DNA of 64,000 nucleotides from NCBI RefSeq assembly GCF_033958435.1, contig NC_134137.1, forward strand, positions 244,202,501 to 244,266,500, written 5' to 3'. Positions within the stretch are counted from its first letter, which is position 1; every line of letters begins with the position of its first letter. Made by a program: the position numbers and the translations under genes. Origin of the DNA: Carettochelys insculpta (lineage: Eukaryota > Chordata > Testudines > Carettochelyidae). Below are positions 11,431-24,320 of the stretch, piece after piece. The notes beneath the pieces were generated by a model. That model did no database searches. It had not been told where the DNA came from and saw only the letters and a program-made list of their open reading frames with translations.

Positions 11431-13011
11431 TTCTCTCTGTTTTTCATCTTAGCCATCTCTGAAATATGTATAACTTCTATCGCATAGCAGTGTATTGAGG
11501 CTTAATTAACAATAGTATAGCCGCCTTCGTATTTAGTACTTGGATGAGAAGCTCAATGGAAATGTAAAAAATATTAAGCTATTTGTGGTATTAGTTGAAA
11601 TCTCTTTCTTAAATTGGCCCTGGGTTATTTCAGGCAAAAAGGGAGAAGTTCTATAACTGGAAGCAATTAAAATGAAACAGAGCCAAAGCAAGCAAAGCCT
11701 AGAAAAACTAAACTACCCCAAAAAGAAGAAATAAACTTACTACCACACTTATTGTATTCTGTACAGTTTAGTTATGAAAGCAGCTGCAATCAAAAAGTTT
11801 CCATGCTAAAAGCTATCTCTGGGGCAACCATGGAACTCCCATGACAGCAGCATTGCAGTTGCTAGTGTAGCACAACATGGCTGCACGCGCCCACATTCAC
11901 TATGGTTGTCACGGTGGATCAAAGCTGGGAACTTCAGGGCCAAAAATATAATCTCATATTAAAATCAGTTGAGGGACAATTTCTTTAACCATGTCATAAT
12001 AGCAGGTAATGTAGTCACTGGGATCAGCCAGAGAGAGAAAATCCTTGATTAGTCAGGTTAAGCCAGTCTCTGAATTTTGTGCCACCGGAACAAACGTCTA
12101 GCAAACTGAACTAGTATCAACATCCGACCCTAACTGATTAACTCATTTTGCAAGCAAAAAGAAAAGCCATAAATTAAGCACTATAAAATGAAAAGTAAAT
12201 AATGAACTATGTTATTTTTATCAAAAAGTAAAGTTGTTTTACAATGTATCTTTTTAACTTACACATGGTAATAAACACAGTTTTCCAAGGAATGAAGTCA
12301 AAATACAAAAGTTCTGCTTCTTTATAGCCTTAAATTTATGATTTCATCTATTTACTTTTCAACCACAAAACACCCTGCCTCTACAAGGTAGCTCAGGAGA
12401 TCGGCCTAACACCTCCAGTAAAGCATAAATCTCTAAATTAATACAAACCACAGAAGAAAGCTATTTCACTGAAGGGAATATTTCTGGGAGAATGAGGCTC
12501 CTGCTGATTTCAATGGGAGTTTATGGGGTTTTGAGCTCTCCCAAGAAGCAGCACAAGTCCTTTAATCAACCTTTACCTCTATGATCTCTGGTATAAGTTT
12601 TCTGCTCATTTTAAATGTCTACAATGGGATTTGGCAGCCTGATTTTCAGGGGGTCTAAGCACTCACAAGTCCAATTTTAGGCAACACAAATGGAGACTGA
12701 CTTGCAAGTATGAAAATCCAACCTACATATCTCAGTGCAGCTTTAACTGCCTCAGAATGTAAGCCTCTGCATTATCATTAAAACATTAAATATTTTTGGC
12801 ATTGCAGTTTTTTGGACTTCAGAGAGTGCACACAGCAATGGAAATCTAATTTAAAAGTGACAGTGTGTTCTCCAGCATTTTAAAACTCCTCAGGAGGAAT
12901 CATAGCTGATTTTGAGTATTGCACAGAGGTGACCAATATCTGTATTTGCAAACATATCAACACGATCTACATTATAAAACTGTGTATAGAACTAGTTATA
13001 TTATCAGACAA

Positions 13012-14110
13012 TCATAGAATTGTGATTGGAAAGGACCCTGAGAAGTCATCCAGTCCAAGCCCTGGCACTAAGGCAAAACTGAGTATTATCTAGATCATCC
13101 TTGACAGGTGTTTGTCTAACCAGCTCTTAAGAATCTGCAACGATGGAGATTCTACAACTTCCACAGGTAACGTATTCCAATACTCACCCACCCTGAGAGT
13201 TGGGAAGTTTTTCTTAATGTCCAACCTAAACTGCCATGATTGCAATTTAAGCCCATTGCTTCACTTCTTAGCCTATCATCAGAGAGTAATCAGAACAATT
13301 TTCCTCCTTAGTTCTTGTAACGACTATTTATGTACTTGAAAACTGTCAACATATTTTCCCTCTGTCTTCTCTTCTCCCACGTAAACAAACCTAATTCTTC
13401 CAATTTTCCATCATAGGTCATGTTTTCTAGACCTTTAATCACTATTCGTGCTCTTCTCTGAATGTTCTTCAATTTATCCACACCTTTACAGAAATATAGA
13501 CATAGTACTCTAGGTGAGGATGTATCAGCATGTTGTAGCGTGGAAAAATGAATTCCTGTATCTTGCATACAACACTCCTGCTAATGCAGCCCAAACAGAT
13601 GTTTGCTTTCTTTACTTTGCTTACTTTACTGTTTTGCTTTACACTGTTCACTCAAATTTAGCTTACAATTCACTACGACCCTCAGACCCCTTCCCACAGT
13701 ACTCCTTCCTAGGCAATCATTTCCCATTCTCTGTGTATGCAACTGACTGTTCTATCCTAAGAGGAGTACTCTGCATTTCTCCTTATAGAATTTCATCCAT
13801 TTAACTCAGGCCGTTGCTCTAGTTTGTACAGCTTATTTTCAATAACAATCCCATCCTCCAAAGCACTTGCAACCCATCCCATCTTGGCACCATCTGCAAA
13901 CTTTATAAGTGTGCTTTCTATGCCATTATCCAACTCATTGATGAAGACAGTGAACAGAACCAGGACCAGTCCCTGCAGGGCCCCTCTTGATATGTCCTTC
14001 CAGCTGGTTTGTGAGTGATTGATAATTAGTCTCTGGGAATGGTTTTCCAACCAGTTACGAATACACCTTATTACTATAGATTATGTTTCCCTAAATTGTT
14101 TGTAGAAGGC
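13012..14110 (-). pseudogene. CR1 LINE 3' fragment, decayed reverse transcriptase
   Basis: On the minus strand the fragment runs from inside the reverse transcriptase to the 3' end. At about 13,793-14,050 it encodes a stretch with FINELDNGIESTLIKFAD, matching the CR1 palm region. The catalytic YADD/FADD equivalent reads FADG. Downstream pieces (HPHLEY near 13,530; QRRA and EELGLFTWEKRR near 13,370-13,450) are in several frames, broken by frameshifts and stops. The 3' untranslated part ends with the CR1-type string found in reverse complement at 13,014 (ATCATAGAATTGTGATTGG). It is truncated at the 5' end, as is usual for CR1. It is non-functional. Confidence 0.85.
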
Positions 14111-14176
14111 CATATGAGGACGTATTGAATGTTTTCACATGAATTCTTCCCTTTGATCAACCACTTACAGTTACTA
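14111..14176. other. Short spacer
   Basis: Unassigned bases between the CR1 fragment and the next inverted dimer. Confidence 0.5.
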
Positions 14177-14376
14177 CGAGAACAAGAAGTCTTGTGGCAC
14201 CTTATAGACTAACAGATATTTTGGAGCATAACTTTGATGGGCAAAGACCTGCTTCATCAAATGTGGGTCTTTGCCTATGAAAGCTTATGCTCCAAAATAT
14301 CTGTTAATCTATAAGGTGCCACAAGACTTCTTGTTGTTCTCGAAGCTACAGACTAACACGGCTACCTCTCTGATAC
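14177..14376. mobile_element. Penelope-associated repeat, inverted dimer
   Basis: Same architecture as the copy at 6,527: left arm starting GAGAACAAGAAGTCTTGTGG, central junction near 14,256, right arm ending CAGACTAACACGGCTACCTC. The left arm again lacks the last ~30 bases present on the right arm. A possible diverged target duplication (CAGTTACTACG versus TTGTCACCATG) is too weak to rely on. Confidence 0.75.
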
Positions 14377-15099
14377 TTGTCACCATGCAAGGCATTAAAG
14401 TTACTAGTTAGCATTTGATTCCAAAACCCTTTCTGATTACGGTGATCACATCTCTGTCAACTAGCAACATCTTTGTTTTCAGAGTCAATCCTGCTGTCCT
14501 GGTCAGTTTTGCCAACGGACACATCCAATGTGCTCTAGAAACAGAAACCCTACACAATCACATTTTAATCATGGACATAGAGTGCATTTCTTCTCACATA
14601 AACTTGGCTAGGCATGAAATATTGCTGTGAAATCAGAGGGCTATGGATTTTTTTTTACTGATCCCTCCACACTTGCTAATGCAAATATGAGTATGACAGC
14701 TTACTCCTCCTAAAGCCAAGATGCAGCATTCTCAGTGAAAATGACGATTCTGTACCAGAACTGGGATTGGACAGTCAGCATTATAAGATATTTATTCACA
14801 AAACGAAGTAAAACCCCTTATATTTTAAACTTTGGTTTGAAGTATGTTAATGATCCTCAGGTAATTAATTCAGTTTTGACTGTGGGAAGAATAGTGCCAT
14901 TGATATCATCAGCAACTTTTCCAGTAACACTTGAGTTTTCCTTATAGATGTCCAATCAAACTATCGACTAGCATCAACTACGTTTAGTTTAAGAGATTAA
15001 ATATAGGAAAATAATAAATAATGTACTACGAACTATAGAAGTTCTTTTCTTTGGAGGATCTCAAAACAACTTATGAACCAAAATGAATTCTTCATAATA

Positions 15100-15240
15100 C
15101 TTGTAATTATAAGAATATCATTCCTGTGTTACAAGTCAGGAAAGTCAGGCATAGATAGGTTAAGTAACTTGCACAAGGCCACACAAGAGGTTTGTGGCAA
15201 AGCCTGGAAAAAAATGTATTTCCTGACACTCAGCCCTGCC
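15100..15240 (-). repeat. MIR-like SINE relic
   Basis: Plus-strand text GGTTAAGTAACTTGCACAAG, GCCACACAAGAGGTTTGTGG, CAAAGCCTGG is the reverse complement of the MIR core. Confidence 0.6.
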
Positions 15241-16857
15241 TGACCCAGCCTTCCCCATGTTTTCCCTCATAATAATTTCCTGGGGATGAATTGCAATCTA
15301 GTACTAATTCATTGCACTGCATGCTCTTAACACCAAGTCTAAATTGGGCACCCTAGCTCTAAAGATAGGGCACATATAGAATTCTGAATTTTTAAAATTC
15401 CTTGAGCAACTATCCTCTTGGAAAAACTAAGTGTTTTTTTTTAAATTGAAATTCTAGAAGTTCAGTGCCATTCATATCACGATCAAGATTTCCATTTCAA
15501 AAATAAAAAAGGATAGGTCTGCAAAATATATAATACTTAGTTGTTTGCTTGGATGCATTTTAAATCCTATCACTCAGAAGTCTACAGACTCACAGTCTAT
15601 AATAAAGAAACCACTCTTATTCCAAATGAAGAAAACTCTTTAGAAAAGAGGTGAAAACTGCTCCACTAGAGCCTTATCTACATGCTACTGTACTGACTTT
15701 TTCAGAACATCTCTGATATGAAGGAACTCATAATGAAACCAAAATAAATTTAATCAACACAATATAAACTTTACTGTAATACAACCAATGAAAAAGTCCA
15801 TCATTTAAATCATAATATTAACAGCTTCAAGTCAGTACCCAGGAAATTATAATATATCACATATTCTCACATGGTTCTAGATCCACATGTTTAGTTACTT
15901 TAGTTCTTTACATATGGAAAAAATATGGAGAGGGTTTTTTAAAAAAATAATCTTCACACTTTCCAGTCTCTTCTAACATGTCTTTGTTTTGAGTCACCTG
16001 AACAGACTCTTTTTTGCCACCTTTTATATGTTTGGAGGAGGGAGGCAAAAGATATGGCTAATCCTGATATACATTTGAAATATTTTTCTGCATTTTCCAC
16101 AGAAGAAAACAAATGTGCTCTGTTAATACTTAAGAGTTATGAGCCTCCTCCTGATCTTCTATGGGCCTCTAAGGTCTAGTGAAATCAATAGAAAGATTCC
16201 CAAAGGCTTCAATGAATGTTAGTTCAGGCCCCATATGCCTTCCCACATTAACGTTCAAACCAAAAACATATGAGGCAGTATTTTTTCCTCAAAAATAATC
16301 GAGAAAGTTAAACTGTGAATTAAATACTGTATTGACAAGTTCTTTGGTAAAAAAGAAGGATTTTTACAGTAATAGCCAAGTACAAGTGCACTTGAACAAA
16401 TAAAATGCACAGGAAACCGAGCCCCAAGAGAAGCAGCACACATTACTTAAAGGATAAAAATGTAAAGATCTATTACAGATGGGATTATGCAGTTGCATTT
16501 CAGCTAGAAAGAGCATTTTAGTGTTTCATCAAATTTGAAACTAACCAGAACAAATTCATGTCTGTCATTTTTTTAAAATTTAAATCTGTAAAGTATAATT
16601 TAAAAAACAGCATGAAAAGACAGTATATTTTAACAAATCTAATTCATGTAATTCATAATATACAATATTTATTTGTAAATATTTTGATTTTCTACAAAGC
16701 TCACAGTTTGAAAAAAGAAATATAAGCCAAAGTTTTCAAGCCCGGGTCTCTAAAGGTAGATACCTACAGATATAAACAGATATTTCAGTGAGAATCATGG
16801 GTTTTTTATTTAGGCACCTAAAGATTGCTTTATAAAATCCCACACTTTAATCTTTCT

Positions 16858-16945
16858 GCATTAGCCCAACTCTGTTCCCACTGAAGTCAATTCATGTTTT
16901 ACCACTGACTTCAGTGGGAGAAGAGTTAGGCCAATTCTAAATGCT
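16858..16945. repeat. Palindromic CACTGAAGTCAAT/GACTTCAGTGGG repeat
   Basis: AACTCTGTTCCCACTGAAGT faces ACTTCAGTGGGAGAAGAGTT across a spacer of about 25 bases, giving a near-perfect 20-bp stem. This is a small MITE-like unit common in sauropsid genomes. Confidence 0.55.
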
Positions 16946-17821
16946 TTTGAAAATCCCCCCCAATCTAAAAATGTCAGCACCCAAATTTGAAATTTTTAAT
17001 CTTTGGTTCTGTAGCTCTTCATTCATAAGATCTTCCCTCATAATAAATTAAACACAGGCCCTTTCATTATTATGATAGCCCAGTGATGGCTTTCCAGTAC
17101 AGTTCCAGGTGGATCTTTGATAACAGGACAAAGCTTAGGAAATAATTTTACTAGAGTAAGACTAAAACAGAATTATTGGAAAGCAAAATTTATGGAGATA
17201 ATATATCTAAGTTGAAAGTGTTGCACATGCAGAGCTGTCAAGGATTTCAGTGAGAGTTCCTCACCAAAGATTTGCAAGATCAAATTCCACTGTATCTGGC
17301 CAAAATGGGGCCAATGAAAGATCAAGTCACATGGCTGTTTATAGAAAAATAAACACAACTCTAAAAACAACTCCAAAATTGCATATTCCTACTATTTACA
17401 TCTGTTCATAAAACAGTTAGATGTCCTACTCCCATTGAATATCAAATAGAGAGAGCCAGCTTTAGGTTCTCTTGCACAGTCTAGACTAAAATAATATTTT
17501 ACTATTCTTTATTTCGCTTATCCCTGCACAGCCACCACAACTAAAATGCACAGCACTCATTTCCTTCTTGTGAATCATCAACAGAAGAGTTTAATTTGTT
17601 TCAATCAGTTATACCTGTGGAAGCCTACTAACATCAATTCATGACTGAAACAAATGGAAGAGCTAATGGATATAACTTGCCATGTTTTCACTCAGCATGC
17701 CTTGATTTTTCTTTCCCATTACTCCCAATGAACATTTAGCATCTTCCACTGAACAAACAGCACTCAACCAGCCATTCTTCACCCAAAATTCTCAAACAAG
17801 TTACATAGTTCTTACTTCCAG

Positions 17822-17968
17822 AGGGGTAGCTATGATAGTCTATATCAGCAAAAACAACAAGCAGTTCTGTGGCACCTTAAAGACTAACAAATGTATTACG
17901 CTTTTGTGGGCTGGAGCCCGCTTCATCATCTCTGTTAGTTTTTAAGGTGCCACAGGACTTCCCTTTGT
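17822..17968. mobile_element. Penelope-associated repeat, short inverted dimer
   Basis: The left arm is a minus-strand unit (GGGGTAGCTATGATAGTC ... CTGTGGCACCTTAAAGAC). The right arm carries CTGTTAGTTTTTAAGGTGCC in the opposite orientation and stops at CAGGACTTCCC. The junction keeps a hairpin, GTGGGCTGGAGCCCGC, equal to stem II of the hammerhead-like motif. The flanking GAAA has become AAAA on the minus strand. Confidence 0.7.
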
Positions 17969-18725
17969 AATAATTCTCAGGGGGTTTACTTGTGTGTCTT
18001 TTAGAACACTATGTATTTCTGACCAGCTGATGGGGTGCTACATTTCCAATATGGTACCATGTTCTACTGTAAAGGTTCACTTTAATTAAACTTTTAATAG
18101 AAAAAAGCCCCCCCCCCCGCAACTTTCTGACATTATAGAGAAAACCTACTAATAGGATAAAAAGGTTAATAAAGTTTATAGAGTATTTCCATAAGCGCTA
18201 TAACAGAAGATAACCTTCTGTAGACTTTTTAAAATCATCATATAGAACTGAAGTAATCATATTTATGTTTTTGAATTCTATTGTACAATTAAAAAACCTT
18301 TATGTTTTAAAGTAATTTCTAAGGAACTCCTAATACGTTTCTTAAAATCCAATCATTTTAATCTTGTTAATGGCTATAAGATTTTTTCATAAGGGATCGT
18401 GGCTTCATTTATGGCCAGAGACAAAAACAAAAACAAAGAAAACCCCACACCTGTCTTCTTTATCAGTCGTTATACCTGCAAGCTCATGACACAACACTTT
18501 TATTCCCTGATGGTAGATGTTCATTTGTATTCAAATATGTAACCAACCATCTGATAAGCCTTTCTTAAGACGACAAACTAGTACCTCAGGTAAGGGGAAA
18601 TAATTTCTGGATACCTGGATATCACAGTATAAAATGGTAAGATTCAACCACGTTTTCAAGTACAGAAAAATATCCAGAACCACCATGAATATAATGGAAA
18701 TCATAGGCTCACATAAAAACTCTAC
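17969..18725. other. No recognised feature
   Basis: AT-rich DNA with a poly-C run of about ten at 18,109-18,118. Nothing else was recognised. Confidence 0.5.
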
Positions 18726-19133
18726 GGCTGTGGTTACACTAGCAAGCTCTTTTGAAAGATTTTTTGAAACAAAGGGGATCTAAAACCAAAAAACATTCTT
18801 TCAAAAGTAAATGGAAGGAATGTGGTGCTCCTTTAGAAACTGCTCTTCATTTTTCATTTCAGGAAGAGTGACTTTTCCAGAAAGAAAACATGTTTAGATG
18901 CTCCACAGGGTCCTTCGTTCGAAAGAGCAGTCCTCCTGGGGCCTAATTTTTTGATCCCTGGCCCGTTCTTTTGAAAGAGCAGGGGCTGTGTGGACACTCT
19001 CTTTGGAAAGAGCAGATCACTCTTTTCATCCGCTTTTTTGTGTGTGTGGAAGCACTCTTTCGAAAGAAGCTCTTTTGGAAGAGATCTTCTGGACAGGCTT
19101 CTTTCAAAAGATCTCTCTAGTGTAGATATAGCC
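18726..19133. mobile_element. DNA transposon, CTTTCGAAAGA subfamily
   Basis: Left end GGCTGTGGTTACACTAG, right end CTAGTGTAGATATAGCC. The body is full of TCTTTTGAAAGAGC and CTTTCGAAAG motifs in both orientations, giving many small hairpins. A related fragment lies at 55,255-55,460. Confidence 0.65.
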
Positions 19134-19774
19134 TATAGCACAGAAAGAGAATATGAGTTGCTGCCAATGGTAATAAAGTGACACTATGAGAAATACAATA
19201 TTGAGTAATAGAAATTAGCTGTGATCTCACTCGCCCCAGCTCAATTTCTCCAAATATTTAATGGGCCATTTAATTTTTTTTCTTTTTGTTGTTGAAAAAA
19301 CAAGCAATAAAAGCAAAATAATAAAGTTTCAATACATAACTATACATCACCATTAAGCATATACACCAGATGGTTGAGCCAAACTAATCATGCATACCCA
19401 TGTAAATCCACAAAATTTGCATTTGAGGAAGACCAGAATTAGTATAATCACATCATTCATCACTGCTGTAACTCCACTGACTTCTATGGAATGGTTCCTA
19501 TTTTGTTACAGCGTCTTGAGCACTCAAATTGTAATAAGAGAAATGGTTCTCTTAAAAATGAAACTTCTCATACAGCACTTCTATTCTTCTAACATCTTTG
19601 AATCATATCCACTTACTTGATCAGCAAGAACAAACTGTACATTACCTTTAGTATCAAAGAGCCAGTATGACTATGGAAGACGGAACTAAATTTTATTCTG
19701 TCTTACATGTCAGCACCAATTTAAAATAAACATTCTGCCAACATTGCTAATTTTATTAGGCCAAGTTCACAATA
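19134..19774. other. No recognised feature
   Basis: AT-rich. A short GTAACTCCACTGACTTCTATGG relic near 19,470 resembles the palindromic sauropsid repeat described at 16.86 kb. Confidence 0.45.
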
Positions 19775-20012
19775 TGTGGACTTTAGGGCATAGCTCCAGT
19801 GGAGATGCAGCCAGCGATGACCAAAGGAGTGTTTCCATTGCTGCATGAACACCATCTCACCAAGCAACAGAAACTAAGTACACAGAAGTGTTCTTCCATT
19901 TACTTAGTGTGTACCCACTTGGGGTTATAGTGGCATAGCTACGGTGCTCAGAGGGGTATACTTTTCACACTCCAGACTGCTGTAGCTAGTTTGACTTAAA
20001 TGTAGACTTTGA
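19775..20012. mobile_element. MITE-like fragment (GGCATAGCTACGG family)
   Basis: GTGGCATAGCTACGGTGCTC, then CTTTTCACACTCCAG and GCTGTAGCTAG, is the layout of a turtle non-autonomous DNA transposon that also includes the fragment at 2,105-2,320. Heavily diverged. Confidence 0.45.
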
Positions 20013-21634
20013 GATGGCAATCATTTAAGGGAAAGAGTAAATAATTTGATTTTTAAATTCTAGGTTGAATTGCAACAGGCTGGCATCATACACATACCTT
20101 CACACCCGTCTTGATTTCTAAACTAATCAAATTAATATTAAATAGTGATTGATAGAGTAAATATGGAATCTCTGTGATATATATTAATACAAACTATTAT
20201 TTTTCAATAATTTATTAGTGATCGCCTCAAGCTTTAATATATATATATATATTCCTAGTTTACAATGCTCATAAATTGCACTAATGATGAAATTATAGTT
20301 AGAAAAGTAACTATTTGCTATATAAGATGCAGATACATTTTGGGATATCAAAGACCTCTCCCATGTTCTAAACATTTCCATTAAGCTTAGGATCTGAAGA
20401 TGGCAGACTGTACTCATAAGAGTAAGTGGCTGAAATTGTATCACTTTTGGGCTATAATTTCTCTTTAAATATGATTGTTAGTGCTGTGAGTTGTGATTTA
20501 GCAAAATGTTTTTCAAAAGTTGGGACTATTAGCAGATTCTCTAGCAAAAAATGCTTTATTTTAAAACTGACATTGACACTTCAGCTTTTAAACTTTTAAA
20601 ACATTTTTAAATTGGTATGCCATGTAGCATCTTCACACTTGCACAGACATGACAGGAAACAAGACTGAACAATGTATAAATACTGAGAGGATTTTTTTTA
20701 AAAGTACAGTTTACTTTTAAAAATGTACATATTTTTAAAAAGTATAGTTTAAATTACAAAAATAATCAGACCCATTTGTAATCTTTGCCTTTTCTGTTAA
20801 AAGGTGTCATCTTAAAAAACATAGAATTTTTTGTGGACTTCATCTTCTAACTTGAATGGAAATCTTTATACCACAATACTGTTTTGTGAATATATGTCCT
20901 AAAAGCCTTACTCGCTCAGATTTCATATGAAGCCACAGCATCCCCCTTTTGACCTCCTCTGAGCAAAATAAAGATCCACAAGGAACTTTACAAGACCGTG
21001 TACGAGTTAGATCATGAGAATTATCAGTAGGAATGCAACCCCAATCTCAAGGTGGGAAGGCTTTGTCTGGACTAGCAGAAAAAGAAAAAAGGTAATGTAG
21101 CTCCTTTAAGAGTTCCCCCCACCATCTGCATTCAGAAGGAGGGAGAAGACAATCTGAGCTGATGGAGAAGCTGGGGCACTCAGGTAAACCAATGCCTCTT
21201 GTGCACCAAGGCAAGGGTTACCTGCTACTCCAACCTGATCCGCCTCTTATGGGAAAAGGGGAACACAGCTATGCACAGTACTTTATAAAACAATATGAGT
21301 TTTGGGGACACTGAATTCCACATACTTTTTAATCCCACTGCCTTTAAACAAAATAAATAAAGAGGAGCTGGTAGTCAGCTGGCTCCCAGCCCCCCATCCA
21401 TAGCCAATCCGATGGCTCGGGCTGACAAGGTGCTGGTACTCAGTACCAGCACAAAAAAAAGCACTGGTCAAGCCCAACGCTCCCAGCTCACAGGTGTGAT
21501 AATCATTTTGGTTGCACAGAGGAGTGGAAGCACCAGTGAAGTCAGGAAAGGAAGGCAATCAATGCAGAGGCAGGAAGAGACAAAGAAGAGATTGAGCTGG
21601 ATGAAGAAGGCCAAGAGCAACATTCAGCAGTGCT
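20013..21634. other. AT-rich DNA, mostly unassigned
   Basis: A (TA)8 run is at 20,237-20,252. GTGCTGGTACTCAGTACCAGC at about 21,430 forms a 10-bp stem and belongs to a dispersed repeat whose limits are unclear. No gene was recognised. Confidence 0.45.
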
Positions 21635-21960
21635 GACAGCTGCCACAGGCCCCAGAGCACAGTGATAGAGGGAGGCTGGGTCCTTGCCTCAGAAGGGGTG
21701 TGGCCAAGGGCAGAAGAGGCTAGGCCGAGGGCATTTGGCCTTCAGTGCCCCCCAAACAGCCCCACAGCCAAGCATAGCAACGCTGCTGCAGAAATTCAAA
21801 GTGGCCTGGAGCTCTGGCCAGTGCCACTGCTAAAGTAGCAGCAGCCAGAGCCCCAGGCTGCTTTGAAACACTGGACTCAGAGGCAATTGCCTTCTTTACC
21901 CTACCCCCACTGGCACACCTGGCCATAACATTGTACATGGCCCATTCTGCTTCTATTGAA
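21635..21960. repeat. GC-rich interspersed repeat related to 8,155-8,800
   Basis: It shares GACAGCTGCCACAGGCCCCA and the following context (GTCCTTGCCTCAGAAGG) with the block near 8,536. The minus frame at 21,720-21,980 is unsupported. Confidence 0.45.
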
Positions 21961-22708
21961 ATCACTGGCAAAAGCCTCATTGGTGTGATATCAAGTCCTA
22001 TATTACTGATAGTGAAAGCACGAAATTTTGCCAGATCATCTAATCTGTTTCTTTACTGATCTGTTTGCATGTAACATGACTTCAATTGAACAGGGATACT
22101 GCTGTTACACTTACACGTATGCTTCTTCCATGGTGACAGATTAACATCACTACCATTTCAATTGTTTCCTGCTCCCCACAGTATCAGATTCATGATTAGA
22201 AAGAAACACACACAAACCGAGTTTTTACCTTTTTAACCTAAGCATATTCCAGCTTTAAATAGGAGGAAATTCAGGAGCTGGTTTAACTCCTCAAGCACTT
22301 CAGATTCCTGCAGTTCATGGAATGGAACTTCCAATTCCAGAAGACACAATTATATTTATCTCTTATGGTTTTCAACTTGATAGGAGTGTCAAATAGGTAC
22401 AGATCTAAGGCACGAACAAGATGTTAATGAGGCTGAAAATAGCAATTTGTACTAAGTCTTAATGTTTTTAAATGTGGCAGGGTTATAAACAAAAGTAGTA
22501 GTAGGCATCCTTCAGTCTGCATAGACTATGGATCGCGCCCTTTAAAGTTTCAATTGAGGACTTCATTTACAGAGTCTATTGTGACTATGAAGACCCACAC
22601 GAGAGTGACAGTCCTTGCTGCATCTCTTGCAGATGTAGTGGGTGTCTGGCAAGTAAAAGTAAATCTCTGGCCATTTCAATTAGATGGCCTACTTTCCAGA
22701 AACATCTG
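21961..22708. other. Mostly unassigned; dispersed-repeat-like patch at 22,500-22,650
   Basis: AGTAGGCATCCTTCAGTCTG and the following 130 bases look like part of a dispersed repeat (perhaps LINE untranslated sequence), but I could not place it. The remainder shows nothing. Confidence 0.35.
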
Positions 22709-23034
22709 TTACAGGTTGAACCTCTCTAGTCCAGCATCCTGAAGAGCTGGCCAGTGCCAAACAAAAGAATTTTCTGGACCCTGGGAGGTCAGTATTGTCT
22801 CACAGCATTACCAACACTTCCACTGCCTACTAAGACATTTAGGAGTAAACTGGAGCTAAGTAACAGCACAGAACAGAGAGAGCCAGGACTGGTGACTGTA
22901 AGCAACATAACATAGGACCCTGGGAAACTTGGCCACACCCACAATAAGCGGTCGTTTGTCTAACTAAAATCATTGCAGATGACGGATGTTGCCAGATGAG
23001 AGTGTGCTGGACTAGAAAGTTTGAACCTGTACTT
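22709..23034 (+). mobile_element. TIR element, TACAGGTTGAACCTC family, copy 1
   Basis: Left end TTACAGGTTGAACCTCTCTA, right end TAGAAAGTTTGAACCTGTA, an imperfect terminal inverted repeat of about 25 bp. It shares its internal order (ACACTTCCACTG, AGAGCCAGGACTGGTG, GGAAACTTGGCCA) with the inverted copy at 46,318-46,647. It is about 326 bp with no transposase frame. Confidence 0.8.
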
Positions 23035-24049
23035 TAAAAAGGGACCTTCCGAAGAAAGTTTAAATCCATTTATCCTTCACTGAGTCCTGTTAACTAAGAC
23101 TGGACTTATTTGCAGATCATTTTCTAGCATTCCAGCTGCAATACCTTCCATGTTTTCACAATTCATAATTTTCCTTCACATTATTACTAATTACCAAAGC
23201 CACATGACGAAAAACTCTTGTTTAAACATCTCACAGCTTGTCTTCTCCGCTTCCAATTATATCTGATCCTGCAGTGAATTCATATTGTTTAATCTGTAAC
23301 ATAACAATCACTGCCATAATCTCCCTTCAAGTGCTAATACATGCTTTAGCACAACAGACATGAACAGAGATTGTAGATTAAAATCAGGGACAGAATTAAA
23401 CTGCTTACAAACAGAAGATGAGTCCTTTTGAAATCCTGATAAGCAGCTGTAGCCAGCTGGAAGGCTTGGGTTTCGGCTAGCCACTCTGTTTTCCAAATGT
23501 GAATCCTACCAGAAGCAACTATTTATTGCCGATAGTTACCATTTTTTGGAAAATCACATACATATGATAAAAAATACTAGGTAAAGGTTATTCTAATCAT
23601 TGCCACTACCATTCATCAGAAGTCGCTTATAAATTTTTTTCCCTAAATTTCTTATTTTTGGTTGTGTAGGAAGAAACATAATGGATTTGACTTCATAACA
23701 ATGAATATGGTTATAAATGCATTCGGCAAGATAACTAACCATTCTCCGGAAGTTTTACTAAGAAACTAATAATGTAATATGTCTGCTTTGGAACGCACTT
23801 GAACTACAAATGCCTCCTGCTCCTGTATCACACAAATGGACATGCAAACTAAGAGCTCAATCCTATTGTCAGGCAAGAATCACAGCTTAGCTTGTAAAAT
23901 CAGTTTCTTTGGTTTTGTTTGCATGCATATTGCATGAGTGTATGTGTGGTGATACATGCACATGGATCTAGAACCACAGTCAAGCTTTAAAGTAGATTGG
24001 CATTTCTGGTTTATGTGAGTTCCCATTGGTGTAGTATGCCTGGTCTCCT
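23035..24049. other. No recognised feature
   Basis: AT-rich. No repeat family and no supported open frame. Confidence 0.5.
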
Positions 24050-24320
24050 AAAGCAGGATTCTTAACCTTTTCTCCTTCCGAGCACCCCTTCTCCCAGCAA
24101 GAAAGAGGTGGCATAAGTCCTCCAGGTAGTGGGGGTGGGGAGGGAGACCCTTTAGGACAGTCATAATTTGACTTCTACTCTGAGGGGGCAGGGGCTGGCA
24201 GAACACAGGCCAGTTCCATACATCAGCTCCAGGGAGTAAGTGCCAGCCACCTTCCACTCCCACCCCCACAGCTCACCAAAATAATCCACACAGCCTGTCT
24301 TAGCTGGGGAGCCACAACCG
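24050..24320. repeat. Possible hAT-derived repeat relic
   Basis: AGCAGGATTCTTAACCTTTT resembles the CAGGGGTTCTCAAACTTT start of hAT-type non-autonomous elements. The matching right end was not found, so this is tentative. Confidence 0.3.

Larger units (their letters stand above)
8801..13011. other. AT-rich DNA with few recognisable relics
   Basis: Apart from the microsatellite at 9.7 kb, the MIR relic at 11.3 kb and the small inverted motif at 9.35 kb, nothing was recognised. The open frames are 60-87 codons and none resembles a known family. A TTTATTTATTTATTT run lies near 11,226. Confidence 0.45.
14390..17818. other. AT-rich DNA with ancient repeat relics only
   Basis: Besides the MIR relic at 15.1 kb and the inverted motif at 16.86 kb, nothing was recognised. 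Frames of 62-71 codons have no domains. Confidence 0.45.
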
